Shown here: positions 23,406-32,708 of the stretch, in pieces | Layout of the letters: each line of letters begins with the position of its first letter | How positions within the stretch are numbered: position 1 is the first letter of the stretch | Assembly (NCBI GenBank): GCA_016841605.1 | Contig: JAENYV010000024.1 | Coordinates: 1-41,714, forward strand | Length of the DNA stretch: 41,714 bases | Reading direction: 5' to 3' | Origin: Dethiobacter alkaliphilus | GTDB lineage: Bacteria > Bacillota > Dethiobacteria > DTU022 > UBA8154 | The notes under the pieces: generated by a model | The model's database searches: none | What the model was told of the DNA's origin: nothing | What the model saw: only the letters and a program-made list of their open reading frames with translations | Program-made: the position numbers and the translations under genes

Positions 23406-24338
23406 TTGAAAAGTATCAATAAACATAAAGGTCACATCAAACATAGTGTCCGTGACCGGCGGTTGATAGCAAAGGCTGTTCACGTAGGGACCCTGGTTTT
23501 GCCGGCGGCTTTTTTTCTGTTCCCTTTAATCCTGACTTTTACTAATTCGTTTATGAGCGAACAGGAAATTGCCGTAAATTATAACGCGGTGACGGATAAA
23601 AGTTTAAGCAGTTACAACGCCGACGTTGAGGCTTTGAACAGCTTCGCCCGTTTCGAGTTCATTCCTGATCTGGTTACACTCAAGCAGTATTATACGGTGC
23701 TTATTATAAAGTCCCCATTCCTTTTCATGTTTTGGCATTCGGTTTTCCTTACGGTTCCCATTGTGATCGGGCAAACCCTGGTAGCCACCTTGGCTGCCTA
23801 TGCTTTTGCCAAGTTTAGGTTCAGAGGGAGGAATTTCCTGTTTTTTTTGTATATTGTGGTCATGCTGATGCCTTTCCAGGTAACGCTTGTTCCTAATTAT
23901 CTGATAGCAGGAAAACTGGGCTTGCTCAATAATAATTTGTCCATTATCTTTCCCGGCATTTTCGGTGCCTTCGGCGTCTTTCTTCTCAAGCAGTATATGG
24001 AGCAAATTCCGGACTCCTATCTGGAAGCGGCCAAAGTGGACGGAGCAGGAGCGCTGCAAATTTTTCTCAAAATCATTGTCCCCTTGTCCAAGTCCGGTAT
24101 AGCCGCCCTGGCCGTCCTCGTTTTTATCGATAATTGGAATATGGTCGAGCAGCCTTTGATCTTTTTGCAGGATGCCGCCAAACAGCCCCTTTCTCTCTAT
24201 CTTTCCCGTATAGCTGCCGGCGAAAAGGGCCTGGCTTTTGCCGCCTCCGCCCTGTATATGACGCCGGTGCTGCTGAGCTTCCTGTATGCGGAAAACTACC
24301 TGCTGGAGGGGATCCGGCTTTCGGGAATCAAAGGCTAA
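23406..24338 (+). CDS. ABC sugar-type importer permease (MalG/UgpE family)
   Basis: The TTG start at 23406 has AGGGGGAAG upstream. The 310-residue protein has six membrane segments and EAA motif DSYLEAAKVDGAGALQIFLK (about 200-220) followed by IIVPLS. An outer loop of about 50 residues follows the first helix. It is the partner of the permease at 22475. The ATPase and binding protein genes come later in the operon, after an inserted pair of exporter-like remnants. Confidence 0.9.
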   Translation: MKSINKHKGHIKHSVRDRRLIAKAVHVGTLVLPAAFFLFPLILTFTNSFMSEQEIAVNYNAVTDKSLSSYNADVEALNSFARFEFIPDLVTLKQYYTVLIIKSPFLFMFWHSVFLTVPIVIGQTLVATLAAYAFAKFRFRGRNFLFFLYIVVMLMPFQVTLVPNYLIAGKLGLLNNNLSIIFPGIFGAFGVFLLKQYMEQIPDSYLEAAKVDGAGALQIFLKIIVPLSKSGIAALAVLVFIDNWNMVEQPLIFLQDAAKQPLSLYLSRIAAGEKGLAFAASALYMTPVLLSFLYAENYLLEGIRLSGIKG

Positions 24339-24368
24339 AGCAAACTCGACAAGTGAGGAGGCGGGATC

Positions 24369-24884
24369 TTGAACCGGGAGGCAATCGTTCAGGAGACGGC
24401 ACGACAGAAAAAAATAAGGAAACTGGGCTTGCTCTTTGTAAGCGTAATGGTCGCCCTCACCTTCTTCTCCGGTACTATCAATAACTTTACTCTGCCCAGA
24501 GTCGAAACGACCCTGCCGACAAACGGAGCTTTAGTCAAGGAAATATTCGGAGAAGGGACGGTCAAAGCCAAAGCAACTTATGAAGAATATACGGATACCG
24601 GCCTGCGAGTTAAGGATGTCATGGTAGGACCGGGAGACAGGGTTACGAAAGGCCGGCCCCTCATCAGTCTGGATATTGATACTCTAAAGTCGGATTATCA
24701 GGACGAACAGGCCCGTTATCAGCAACTGAAAATTTCCCTGGCAAGTGCCCGGGCAGACCAGGAGCAAAAACAAAGGGATTATTATATCGTCAAGACCCTT
24801 TTTGATAACCGCGGCGAGTCGGCGGTAAATGTGAGGCGGTTTTTTAACTCCCGGACAAGAATACCGGCAGGTTGCCGTCATTGA
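24369..24884 (+). pseudogene. MacA/HlyD-like adaptor, truncated
   Basis: A TTG start with GAGGAGGCGGG upstream opens a frame with a membrane helix (about 20-37) and a periplasmic-adaptor N-terminus: GALVKEIFGEGTVKA, VKDVMVGPGDRVTKGRPL and a coiled coil (YQDEQARYQQLKISLASARA). After about 155 residues it loses homology and ends. Known adaptors are 350-450 residues with a second lipoyl half and beta barrel, which are missing. The sequence runs, with a one-base frame change, into a MacB-type permease domain, so one deletion probably removed the adaptor's end and the start of its neighbour. Confidence 0.7.
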
Positions 24885-25932
24885 TGAGAACCTGGCCCAG
24901 GCTCTTTTTCAAAACAGCAATGTAGTGGGCCTGAAGCTGGAGCTCTACGGACGGCAATTTAAAATCATCGGGGTGGCCAAAGATGATCTATCTTTTCCCG
25001 GAAGTCTGGCGGAACCGGAGGACGGCACGGTTTACCTGCCGATTGAAATGCTGCTGGAGCTTGATCCGGATTCCCGGATTACTACCCTGGAAGTGGAAAC
25101 AAAGGACACCGGCCCGACCGGCTTCAATACCGACGTTTTGCAAACAGCCCTGGCCGCGGTCGGTCAGGATGCCGGGAACTTCAAAATTATCGATTATAAC
25201 CTGGGGTATTTTCTTTTGCAGCAAAAAAACAGGCTGATGAATTTCGCGGCGGGGGCCGTCGCTCTGGTGCTGCTGTTCGGCCTGCTCAAGCGGAGAATAT
25301 ATGGAATATACCATTACGTGTGTTTAAGACTTCGGGAGAAATATTTCAGAGAGATACTTCAGGAAGACCGAGCCGGACTCATAACCGGTTTAGCGGAAAT
25401 AATTTTGATTGCCGGGGGAATGTTTTTGATCTGGAGATTAATCTGTTTCCGGTTCTACCTTCCGCCGGGAAACATGCCGCCTGAACTCAGTCTCTCTTAT
25501 TTAACGGATCTTTTAAAAAGCAGTATTCAGGCCGCTAACCAGAATACCGGATATTTGCCGCCGCCCGGAGAAATCCGGCTGAATATTCTGAAAACCATCC
25601 AGAACTGGAATTTCATCTGCAACCTGTTTCTTGGCTGGCCGCTGTTTTATCTGGGGCTTCACCTAGTTAATCCGGCGGGGGAAAAGCTGTTCAAAGCTGA
25701 AGTTCTGGCCGGCGTTTTCCTGTTTGCATCCTTATGGTTAAGCATTGCCTTGCTGCTGACGGCCAAAATACCGCCGGTTATGGATATCAAAGGCCTGTTT
25801 TTACTGTTTATCGCCCTGTTTCCGGCTGTTATCGCTAAGGGGACGCAAAGGCATGCTCCAGTTTGGTACGGCTGGAGAAATGGTCCTTCAACAAATGCTG
25901 TACCGGAGGAACAAAGTGGATGGCAAAATTAA
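24835..25932 (+). pseudogene. MacB/FtsX-like ABC permease, N-terminally truncated
   Basis: The frame open from 24835 begins GGFLTPGQEYRQVAVIDENL and continues LKLELYGRQFKIIGVAKDD. This is the pattern of the MacB periplasmic core domain. About four membrane segments follow, with a large part of the C-terminal region of unknown nature. The first membrane helix and the ATPase are absent, and no good start exists before 24925. It could still be translated as a 335-residue membrane protein from 24925. It overlaps the truncated adaptor gene in another frame and precedes the importer ATPase by 15 bp. Confidence 0.6.
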
Positions 25933-25947
25933 TGAGGAGATAAGTAG

Positions 25948-27102
25948 ATGGCGAAATTAGTTCTGAAAAATATCTGTAAAATCTATCCCGGCAATGTCAC
26001 GGCAGTCAGGGATTTCTCCCTGGAAATCAAGGATAAAGAGTTCTTAATCCTGGTAGGCCCGTCCGGCTGCGGCAAAACCACCGTTTTAAGAATGATCGCG
26101 GGGCTGGAGGAGATTACTTCAGGCGAACTCCGGATCGGTGACAGGGTGGTTAATGACGTAGCCTCCAAGGACCGGGATATCGCCATGGTTTTTCAAAACT
26201 ATGCCCTTTACCCCCATCTGACTGTTTATGACAATATGGCCTTTGGACTTAAATTACGCAAGTTACCCAAGGATAAAATCAGAAAACAGGTGCAGGAAGC
26301 AGCCGGGATACTTGGGCTGGAAGACTTGCTGAACCGCAGGCCGGGGGAAATTTCCGGCGGTCAGAGACAAAGGGTGGCCCTGGGAAGGGCTATCGTCCGC
26401 CAACCCCAGGTTTTCCTGATGGATGAGCCCCTGTCCAATCTGGACGCCCAATTGAGAGGGCAGATGCGCCTGGAGATTATCAAGCTCCATAAAAACCTGG
26501 CGACAACATTTGTTTATGTGACCCATGATCAAACCGAAGCCATAACCATGGGCGCCAGAATCGTGGTGATGAAAGACGGCCTGGTTCAGCAGATTGATCA
26601 GCCTCAGACAATTTACGATCGCCCGGCGAACCTGTTTGTGGCCGGGTTTATCGGTAACCCCAGGATGAACTTCATGAAGGCCTCCCTTCTGGAGCAAAAC
26701 GGTTGTATTTGGGCCGATCTTTCCGGCTCCCGCCTGGCTGTTCCGGCTGCCCGGGGACAGGAACTGAGAGAGAGGGGCTGCCTGGACAGGAAAATTATTC
26801 TGGGGATAAGAGCGGAGAACCTTTGCGGGGAAGAAGATTCTGCGGAGAGGGAGAGATATCCGGAGAGTACGCTATTAGGGATATTGGAGTTCAGCGAACG
26901 CAGAGGTCCCGAAACCTACTTGTATGTCAGAATAGCCGGAAAAGAGGTGATCGTCAGGGTAAGGCCCGACTTTCAAGCCGTACCCGGCGGGAAAGTCAAA
27001 GTGGGCTTTAATATGTCCAAGGCCCATTTTTTCGATCAGGAAAGTGAGGTGAACGTCAGTAGTCAATCCGGAAGACAGAATTCAGGAGTCACCGGACAGT
27101 AG
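25948..27102 (+). CDS. ABC importer ATPase (MalK/MsmK/UgpC family)
   Basis: The 384-residue protein has Walker A GPSGCGKT (37-44), Q-loop QNYALYPH, signature SGGQRQRVALG (136-146), Walker B VFLMDEPLSNLD (155-166) and switch His193 in THDQTEA. A C-terminal regulatory domain with TOBE-like strands follows. This is the ATPase class that powers CUT1 sugar importers, so it belongs with the two permeases upstream and the binding protein downstream. GAGGAG lies ahead of the start codon. Confidence 0.93.
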   Translation: MAKLVLKNICKIYPGNVTAVRDFSLEIKDKEFLILVGPSGCGKTTVLRMIAGLEEITSGELRIGDRVVNDVASKDRDIAMVFQNYALYPHLTVYDNMAFGLKLRKLPKDKIRKQVQEAAGILGLEDLLNRRPGEISGGQRQRVALGRAIVRQPQVFLMDEPLSNLDAQLRGQMRLEIIKLHKNLATTFVYVTHDQTEAITMGARIVVMKDGLVQQIDQPQTIYDRPANLFVAGFIGNPRMNFMKASLLEQNGCIWADLSGSRLAVPAARGQELRERGCLDRKIILGIRAENLCGEEDSAERERYPESTLLGILEFSERRGPETYLYVRIAGKEVIVRVRPDFQAVPGGKVKVGFNMSKAHFFDQESEVNVSSQSGRQNSGVTGQ

Positions 27103-27132
27103 TCAAGTTACTTAAAGAAAAGGGGTATTTTA

Positions 27133-28509
27133 ATGATAAAAAACAAATGCGGAGTTGGCCTGATTCTGGTTCTGGTCTTCAGCATGGGGGTATTTACCGC
27201 CGGCTGCGATACGCAGGCTGCCGGGGAAGATCATAATCCGAATTCCCTGATCATTGCGGTTGTGACTAAAGATATGTACCTGGATACGGCAGTAAAAAAG
27301 TTTGAGGAACTTCATCCCGGCGTCAGTGTGGAAGTGAAAGAATACACCTCCAGTACTTCAGAAAAAGGTGAAGGTGTCAGGGCAGCAGATCCCGGCGATA
27401 TTGAAAAATATGTCACAGCTATGAATACCCAGCTCATGTCCGGGCAGGGCAGCGATATCATTTTATTAAACAACCTGCCCTATCAGACCTATGCGGATAA
27501 GAATTTTTTAGTTGACTTGGGAGGGCTGATGCAGTCGGATCAAAGCTTCGACAACGGAAAATACTACCAGAATATTTTCGAGGCTTTGGAATATAAAGAT
27601 AAACTATATGGGCTGCCGGTTAATATCGGTATCGATATGATCGCCGCCGATAAAACCTTACTCGCTGATTCCCAGGTGCAAATCGACGACAGCAACTGGG
27701 ATTGGAACGATTTTGTCAAGACCGCGGAAAAGGTCGTGAACGACAACCAAAACGGGGGAACCCGGGAGATGTATGCCTTGGCCGGGATGGATGAAAAAAG
27801 ACTGATTACAACTCTGGTTAACGAAAACTATGACAACTTGGTCGACCCGGAGAAGAAAACAGCCAATTTTACCGGTCAGGAATTTCTTGATTTATTGAAC
27901 CTGAGTAAATATTTGATCGACCACAAACTGGTTAATACGGATATAGATCAGACCAACATTATGGACATGACCGCCCGGGGTAAACTTGTTTTTAATTTCA
28001 CTTCTCTTACAGGGTTTTTTCAACTGCAAGCGGCCAAGGCGATTTTCAGCGAGGGTGTCGAGCTTTTAAAGCCCCCCGGAAACGTGTTTTTTTCCACGGA
28101 CTCCATGTATGGGATCAGCAGTCAATCATCCAATCAGGAACTGGCCTGGAAATTTTTAAAATTTCTGGTCTCTGATGATATGATGACGCAGGGAGGAATG
28201 CCGATTAATAAGAGTGTTCTTCCCCAGATTGCCCGGAATTTCACCCAGGCTATACAAGAAAGGGGTGGGAAAATGATTATAAAGGACGACGGCATTCCAG
28301 GTCAATCTATAACCCTGCAACCCCCCGCGCAGGAGGATGTCGATTATATGGAAAACCTGCTGAGTCAAGCGAACGTCTACATCGGAACGGACCAGAAGAT
28401 TATTTCGATTGTTCAGGAGGAAACAGCGGCCTTCCTTACAGGACAGAAGACAGCGGAAACGACTGCCCAATTGATTCAGGACAGAGTGAGCACATACTTA
28501 AATGAATAA
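27133..28509 (+). CDS. Extracellular solute-binding lipoprotein (family 1)
   Basis: The 458-residue protein has a lipoprotein signal with lipobox TAGC (Cys25). A type 1 extracellular binding-protein fold follows: SLIIAVVTKDMYLDTAVKKF, GQGSDIILLNNLPYQTYADK, KDKLYGLPVNIG and AWKFLKFLVSDDMM. It would capture the substrate outside the cell for the permeases encoded upstream. Sequence family suggests a carbohydrate or similar polar solute; the ligand is not identifiable. It is the last gene of the operon and is followed by a strong terminator. Confidence 0.92.
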   Translation: MIKNKCGVGLILVLVFSMGVFTAGCDTQAAGEDHNPNSLIIAVVTKDMYLDTAVKKFEELHPGVSVEVKEYTSSTSEKGEGVRAADPGDIEKYVTAMNTQLMSGQGSDIILLNNLPYQTYADKNFLVDLGGLMQSDQSFDNGKYYQNIFEALEYKDKLYGLPVNIGIDMIAADKTLLADSQVQIDDSNWDWNDFVKTAEKVVNDNQNGGTREMYALAGMDEKRLITTLVNENYDNLVDPEKKTANFTGQEFLDLLNLSKYLIDHKLVNTDIDQTNIMDMTARGKLVFNFTSLTGFFQLQAAKAIFSEGVELLKPPGNVFFSTDSMYGISSQSSNQELAWKFLKFLVSDDMMTQGGMPINKSVLPQIARNFTQAIQERGGKMIIKDDGIPGQSITLQPPAQEDVDYMENLLSQANVYIGTDQKIISIVQEETAAFLTGQKTAETTAQLIQDRVSTYLNE

Positions 28510-28552
28510 GAGTAAAATTTTTTAAGAGATCTTGAAAAACCAATGTGACAGA

Positions 28553-28579
28553 AAGAGCACCGAATGGTTCGGTGCTCTT
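28553..28579 (+). terminator. Terminator of the ABC importer operon
   Basis: A 12-bp stem, AAGAGCACCGAA with TTCGGTGCTCTT, closes on a very short ATGG-centred loop and is followed by A/T-rich sequence. It ends the importer operon. Confidence 0.8.
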
Positions 28580-28639
28580 AATTATAAAGCAATAAAGCAA
28601 TTTATCGAACTAATTCTATAGCTCAACAGCTAGCGCAGG

Positions 28640-28875
28640 TAATCCCTGTGGCAGATCTCTCAAAAGCTCTTTACTGTTTCGTAAAGCGAAGGCAAGGGTT
28701 TTCATCTCTGCATGCCTCTTTTCCCGGCGATGGAAATAAAGGCGTCTTAAAATTTGTCGGTCTTAGTTTTCGCTTTCAACTCGGATGCCGTACCGGTGGC
28801 TTTCAGTTCGCTGGCAAGTACGTCAAGACCGAGGGTAGGCTCATCAAGACTATTGTGGTGCTCTTAACAGTGCCT
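28640..28875 (-). pseudogene. Remnants of an ABC-2 type drug exporter (ATPase and permease)
   Basis: On the minus strand one frame shows LDEPTLGLDVLA, the Walker B region of an exporter ATPase. After an internal loss comes DAFISIAGKRGMQR and a stop, as at the end of such ATPases. That stop overlaps an ATG (28705) opening MKTLAFALRNSKELLRD, the typical start of an ABC-2 permease, which then decays. The ATGA overlap preserves the original coupling of the two genes. They follow the TetR gene on the same strand, a usual TetR-exporter operon order. Confidence 0.7.
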
Positions 28876-28885
28876 AAGATTAGTA

Positions 28886-29470
28886 TTAGCTCTGTTTTCC
28901 CAATAAACCATATAAAAAAAGCCGAAAGATTCCCAGTTTATATTCGTGGCTGGTTTTAAGGTAATCGGGTTCCTGCATGATGGATATCGATGAATAAAGG
29001 TATTTTAGTATAGCGTCGTCTGGAATATGTTCGTCAATTGCACCTTCTTTTTTCCCTAGTTCGATAAACTTTAAATAAATATGATTTGATTTTACCGCCG
29101 CCGCTTCCCAGTATACTTGCCGCAGAATTTTGTCGCGCCACGCATACTCGCTGAAATGGGAACGGCTTGCTTCAATCACCGCATCCTGTTTTCGTGTCAT
29201 AATTATCTTAAGCTTTTCCGGGAAAGGAATTTCTCTGTTGAGTATTTCCTCATATTCCTGGATCGCTTTATCCACAAAGGCAATCAGCACCTCCTTGGCA
29301 AGGGTATTCTTATCACCGAAGTAGTTGTAGATTGATACCTGCGAAACATGCGCTTTCGCGGCGATTTCGCCGACTCCGACTTCTGTTACGCCGCGTTCTG
29401 TAAAAAGCTCCCGAGCAGCATTGATAATTGCTTTCTTCTTTGCTTCAGTTCTTCTTTCATAACCATTCAT
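28886..29470 (-). CDS. TetR-family transcriptional regulator
   Basis: The protein (194 residues from ATG 29470; GTG 29479 is an alternative) has an N-terminal TetR helix-turn-helix: AIINAARELFTERGVTEVGV, EIAAKAHVSQVSIYNYFGDK. A helical ligand-binding domain follows that I cannot assign to a ligand. TetR proteins usually repress neighbouring transport or detoxification genes. Here the exporter genes behind it are decayed, but the divergent rph-like gene is intact and its promoter carries duplicated operator-like repeats. Confidence 0.9.
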   Translation of the reverse strand: MNGYERRTEAKKKAIINAARELFTERGVTEVGVGEIAAKAHVSQVSIYNYFGDKNTLAKEVLIAFVDKAIQEYEEILNREIPFPEKLKIIMTRKQDAVIEASRSHFSEYAWRDKILRQVYWEAAAVKSNHIYLKFIELGKKEGAIDEHIPDDAILKYLYSSISIMQEPDYLKTSHEYKLGIFRLFLYGLLGKQS

Positions 29471-29500
29471 GCTTATCACCTAAGCATCATTATATCATTG

Positions 29501-29594
29501 TTATGAAATTTAGCAACATCGACTTCAAAACTTATTGACAATGTGATTTTACGGGTATATTATGAAATCATTCGTTAAATATTTCAAAACTTAT
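29501..29594 (+). promoter_or_regulatory. Promoter of the second rph-like gene flanked by duplicated operator repeats
   Basis: TTGACA (29535-29540), a 17-bp spacer and TATTAT (29558-29563) form a strong promoter. A 35-bp direct repeat (TTATGAAAT, 14 variable bases, TTCAAAACTTAT) occurs at 29501-29535 and 29560-29594, touching the -35 and the -10 and each other 59 bp apart. TATGAAAT/ATTTCA elements within it are partly inverted, as in TetR operators. Binding by the divergent TetR protein is likely. Confidence 0.72.
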
Positions 29595-29608
29595 CGGAGG
29601 GTGATCTT

Positions 29609-32224
29609 ATGAAATCATATGTTTTAAACTTCCTGGAGATAGACAAAACAAAGCTCACTGTTGTGGGCGGAAAAGGTGCAAACCTTGGGGAACTGACAGG
29701 AATAGACGGTATACGGGTCCCCGAAGGTTTTTGCGTTACAACCGGGGCTTACAGAAAATTCACGGAGAACAATGCCCAGTTAAAGGAATTGCTTAATCGG
29801 CTTGCCGAACTTAAATCCGCTGAAAAAGACCGGATTTCGGAAATCAGCGGCCAAATCCGCTCAGTAATAGAAAACTCAAAGCTGGACCAGGAGATTGAAA
29901 ACGAAATTATTAAAGCACTGATCCCGTTTGGCAAAGAGCAGGATTTTGCCGTGCGTTCAAGCGCCACCGCGGAGGATTTACCCGGTGCTTCCTTTGCCGG
30001 TCAGCAGGATACGTATTTGAACATCAAGGGCAAAGAAGAAATTCTCAAAAATGTAATCAGGTGCTGGGCTTCCTTGTTTACAGATCGTGCCGTAATCTAC
30101 CGCCTTAGAAACGGTTTTGACCACCGCAAGGTGCTGCTGTCCGTTGTGATACAGAAAATGGCAAGGGCAGAAGCGTCGGGCATTTTGTTTACGGCGGATC
30201 CCGTGACCTCCGACCGAAAAACCATGTCAATTGACGCCGGTCTGGGGCTTGGTGAGGCGCTGGTATCCGGTCTTGTCAATCCCGACACCTATAAAGTCCG
30301 GAATGGAGTAATTATTTCCAAAAGAAGCGGAGCACAGACGATCGAGATCCGGCTTGCCGAAGGGAGCGGCACCGAAAAAACGGAAATTGAAGACAGCAGA
30401 CGCCAAAATCAGGCGCTTACCGACGAGCAGATTCTGCACCTTGCCGTTCTTGGGAGGAAAATCGAAGACCATTTCGGATACCCGCAGGATATCGAATGGT
30501 GCCTGGCCGCTGACGAATTTTACATTGTGCAAAGCCGCCCCATTACCACGCTCTTTCCTTCCCCCGAAAGTCCCGACAGTGTGAAACGTGTCTACATGTC
30601 GGTGGGGCACATGCAGGTGATGACCGATCCCATCCTGCCTCTCGGCATGTCCGTTTTTGGGTTGGCGTCGCTTTTCCCTGTAGATAGGGCCGGCGGGCGG
30701 CTGTATGTGGATATCACCTTTGACCTGACCACGCCGCAGGGGCGGAGGATGGTAAAGCAGAAAGTCTACACCATGGACCCGCTGATGGCGAGTTCCGTCA
30801 GAAAAGTCATGGCGGATAAGGCATATCTCCGAAGTCTTCCGAAAGGCAAAGGCAACCTGTTAAAGGGGGTCAGGCTTTTCCCGTGGCTGAGGGAGGCGTT
30901 CAGAATATACCGCCAAAATGACCCTTTAATCCTTGAAGAAATGATCCGCGAGAACGAGGACTCCCTCCGTAAGCTTGAAAAAAGCCTTCAAAACCTTTCA
31001 GGTGACAAAGTATTCGCTTTCATCCAAAATGATAAAACGGAATTGCAGGCAAGGCTGTTTGACGCCACAGCCTTTGGAGCGGTGCTTGCCTGCCAGTACG
31101 TGTCAGGCTGGCTCAACAAAAATATTGAAAAGTGGCTGGGCGAGAAGAATATTACAAACGCGCTGTCAAAATCTGTGGAACACAACATTACCTTTGAGAT
31201 GGGGCTTGCCTTATGCGATGTTGCAGATATTGTCCGCCAGTATCCCGAGGTCTGCGATTATTTGGCGCAGGCCAACGACGAAAGTTTTATGGACGGCCTT
31301 GCCAAGCTGCGCGGCGGCGCGGAAACAGAGGCGGCCTTTAAAACCTTTCTGGGAAAATATGGGATGCGCTGTCCCGGGGAAATCGATATAACCAAGCCGC
31401 GCTTCGCTGAAAAGCCGGCGCAACTCATCCCGGCCATCCTGAGCGATGTAGAGCTTTTGCAGCCAGGGGAGCATCTTGAGAAGTTTCAACAAGGTAAACG
31501 TGAAGCCAGGGAAAAAGAAGACGGAATCATCAGCCGTCTCCTGAAGCTTCCCGGAGGAGACAAAAAGGCGAAGAAAGTTAGAAAGATGATCGGTGTATTC
31601 CGCAACTTCGTCGGGGCGAGAGAGTACCCGAAATATTTCTGGGTCTGCCGCTATGCAATCTACAAACGGGCGCTTTGGCAAGAAGCCGCTAAGTTAGTTT
31701 CGGCGGGTGTTATTTCTGATGGAAGCGACGCTTTCTATCTTAATTTTGACGAGTTTCGCCAGGCGGTTGGAACAAACCATGCGGACCGATCATTGATCGA
31801 GAAACGCAAGAAAGAATACGCCCGTTATGAAAAACTGACGCCGCCGCGTATCATCATGTCCGATGGAGAAGTTCCTCTCGGCGAATATGACGGGAGTAGC
31901 ATTCCCGAGAATACGCTCGCAGGCGTTCCTGTGTCGCCGGGTGTTGTCGAAGGCCGCGCGCGGGTGGTTTCCAAACTTTCAGAGGCTCAAGTGGAAAAAG
32001 GCGACATCCTTGTGACACCCTTTACCGATCCAAGCTGGACCCCGGTTTTTGTTTCCATTGCCGGGCTGGTTACCGAGGTGGGCGGTGAGATGTCGCACGG
32101 TGCGGTGATTACTCGTGAATATGGGCTTCCAGCGATTGTCGGTGTGGAAAACGCAACAAAGCTGATTAAAGACGGTCAGAGGCTCCGCCTAAACGGTACG
32201 GATGGATATGTGGAAATACTGTAA
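29609..32224 (+). CDS. rph: Second rifampicin phosphotransferase homologue
   Basis: It is 871 residues, the same length as the product of 16317-18932, and has the same domains: ATP-binding (VGGKGANLGEL, VRSSATAEDLPGASFAGQQD), central substrate region, and phospho-His domain EVGGEMSHGAVITREYGLP with His830. The two copies differ clearly, above all in the middle (about 330-520), so they are old paralogues or separately acquired and may differ in substrate. CGGAGGG precedes the start. Its promoter lies between duplicated repeats and is divergent from TetR, so expression is probably induced by a ligand of TetR. A small HAD-like frame follows by 11 bp. Confidence 0.87.
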   Translation: MKSYVLNFLEIDKTKLTVVGGKGANLGELTGIDGIRVPEGFCVTTGAYRKFTENNAQLKELLNRLAELKSAEKDRISEISGQIRSVIENSKLDQEIENEIIKALIPFGKEQDFAVRSSATAEDLPGASFAGQQDTYLNIKGKEEILKNVIRCWASLFTDRAVIYRLRNGFDHRKVLLSVVIQKMARAEASGILFTADPVTSDRKTMSIDAGLGLGEALVSGLVNPDTYKVRNGVIISKRSGAQTIEIRLAEGSGTEKTEIEDSRRQNQALTDEQILHLAVLGRKIEDHFGYPQDIEWCLAADEFYIVQSRPITTLFPSPESPDSVKRVYMSVGHMQVMTDPILPLGMSVFGLASLFPVDRAGGRLYVDITFDLTTPQGRRMVKQKVYTMDPLMASSVRKVMADKAYLRSLPKGKGNLLKGVRLFPWLREAFRIYRQNDPLILEEMIRENEDSLRKLEKSLQNLSGDKVFAFIQNDKTELQARLFDATAFGAVLACQYVSGWLNKNIEKWLGEKNITNALSKSVEHNITFEMGLALCDVADIVRQYPEVCDYLAQANDESFMDGLAKLRGGAETEAAFKTFLGKYGMRCPGEIDITKPRFAEKPAQLIPAILSDVELLQPGEHLEKFQQGKREAREKEDGIISRLLKLPGGDKKAKKVRKMIGVFRNFVGAREYPKYFWVCRYAIYKRALWQEAAKLVSAGVISDGSDAFYLNFDEFRQAVGTNHADRSLIEKRKKEYARYEKLTPPRIIMSDGEVPLGEYDGSSIPENTLAGVPVSPGVVEGRARVVSKLSEAQVEKGDILVTPFTDPSWTPVFVSIAGLVTEVGGEMSHGAVITREYGLPAIVGVENATKLIKDGQRLRLNGTDGYVEIL

Positions 32225-32235
32225 GGAGGGAACAA

Positions 32236-32532
32236 ATGAACGTTGATATCGCTGCATTCAAGAAACAACTGGAGAATAGCGGAACGAAAGGATTAGTAAT
32301 AGAGCTTGATGAGACACTTGCGTCGTCAATCTATCACATGGCTGGTGAACTTGCGAAGCTCTACGGAAATCCCCTAAACCTATCAGTAGAAGAATTATGC
32401 GAAAGAATGACTGAGCATGATGTTCCTTTTTGGAAACTTGAAGTAATTCGCGAGTGGGGGCTTAAGGCCCTGGAATCGGAGGAAATTACGGAAGCGTATC
32501 CGATCATTGCATTACCGCAACCTATGTCATGA
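32236..32532 (+). CDS. Short HAD-like fragment protein
   Basis: The 98-residue frame has a strong ribosome site (AAGGAGGG) and starts 11 bp after the second rph-like gene. It contains KGLVIELDETLASS, which resembles the first motif of HAD phosphatases (DxDxT), but the first Asp is Glu. The remaining motifs are absent, so it is probably truncated and not catalytic. Co-transcription with the rph-like gene is likely. The function is unknown, and the HAD link is tentative. Confidence 0.55.
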   Translation: MNVDIAAFKKQLENSGTKGLVIELDETLASSIYHMAGELAKLYGNPLNLSVEELCERMTEHDVPFWKLEVIREWGLKALESEEITEAYPIIALPQPMS

Positions 32533-32708
32533 TTACCGATCTAAAATACATACAACTTACACGGTAACAGTATTGCCGAAGTAAAAACTTCTTGAACCTC
32601 AGGACGAGTTTAAGTTATAATGTTTTGAACAGATTTTTCAGTAATTTTAAAATTGCAGCAAAACCAACTTGTAAAATTAAGTTAAATAAAAACAAAAGGG
32701 AACTTACG

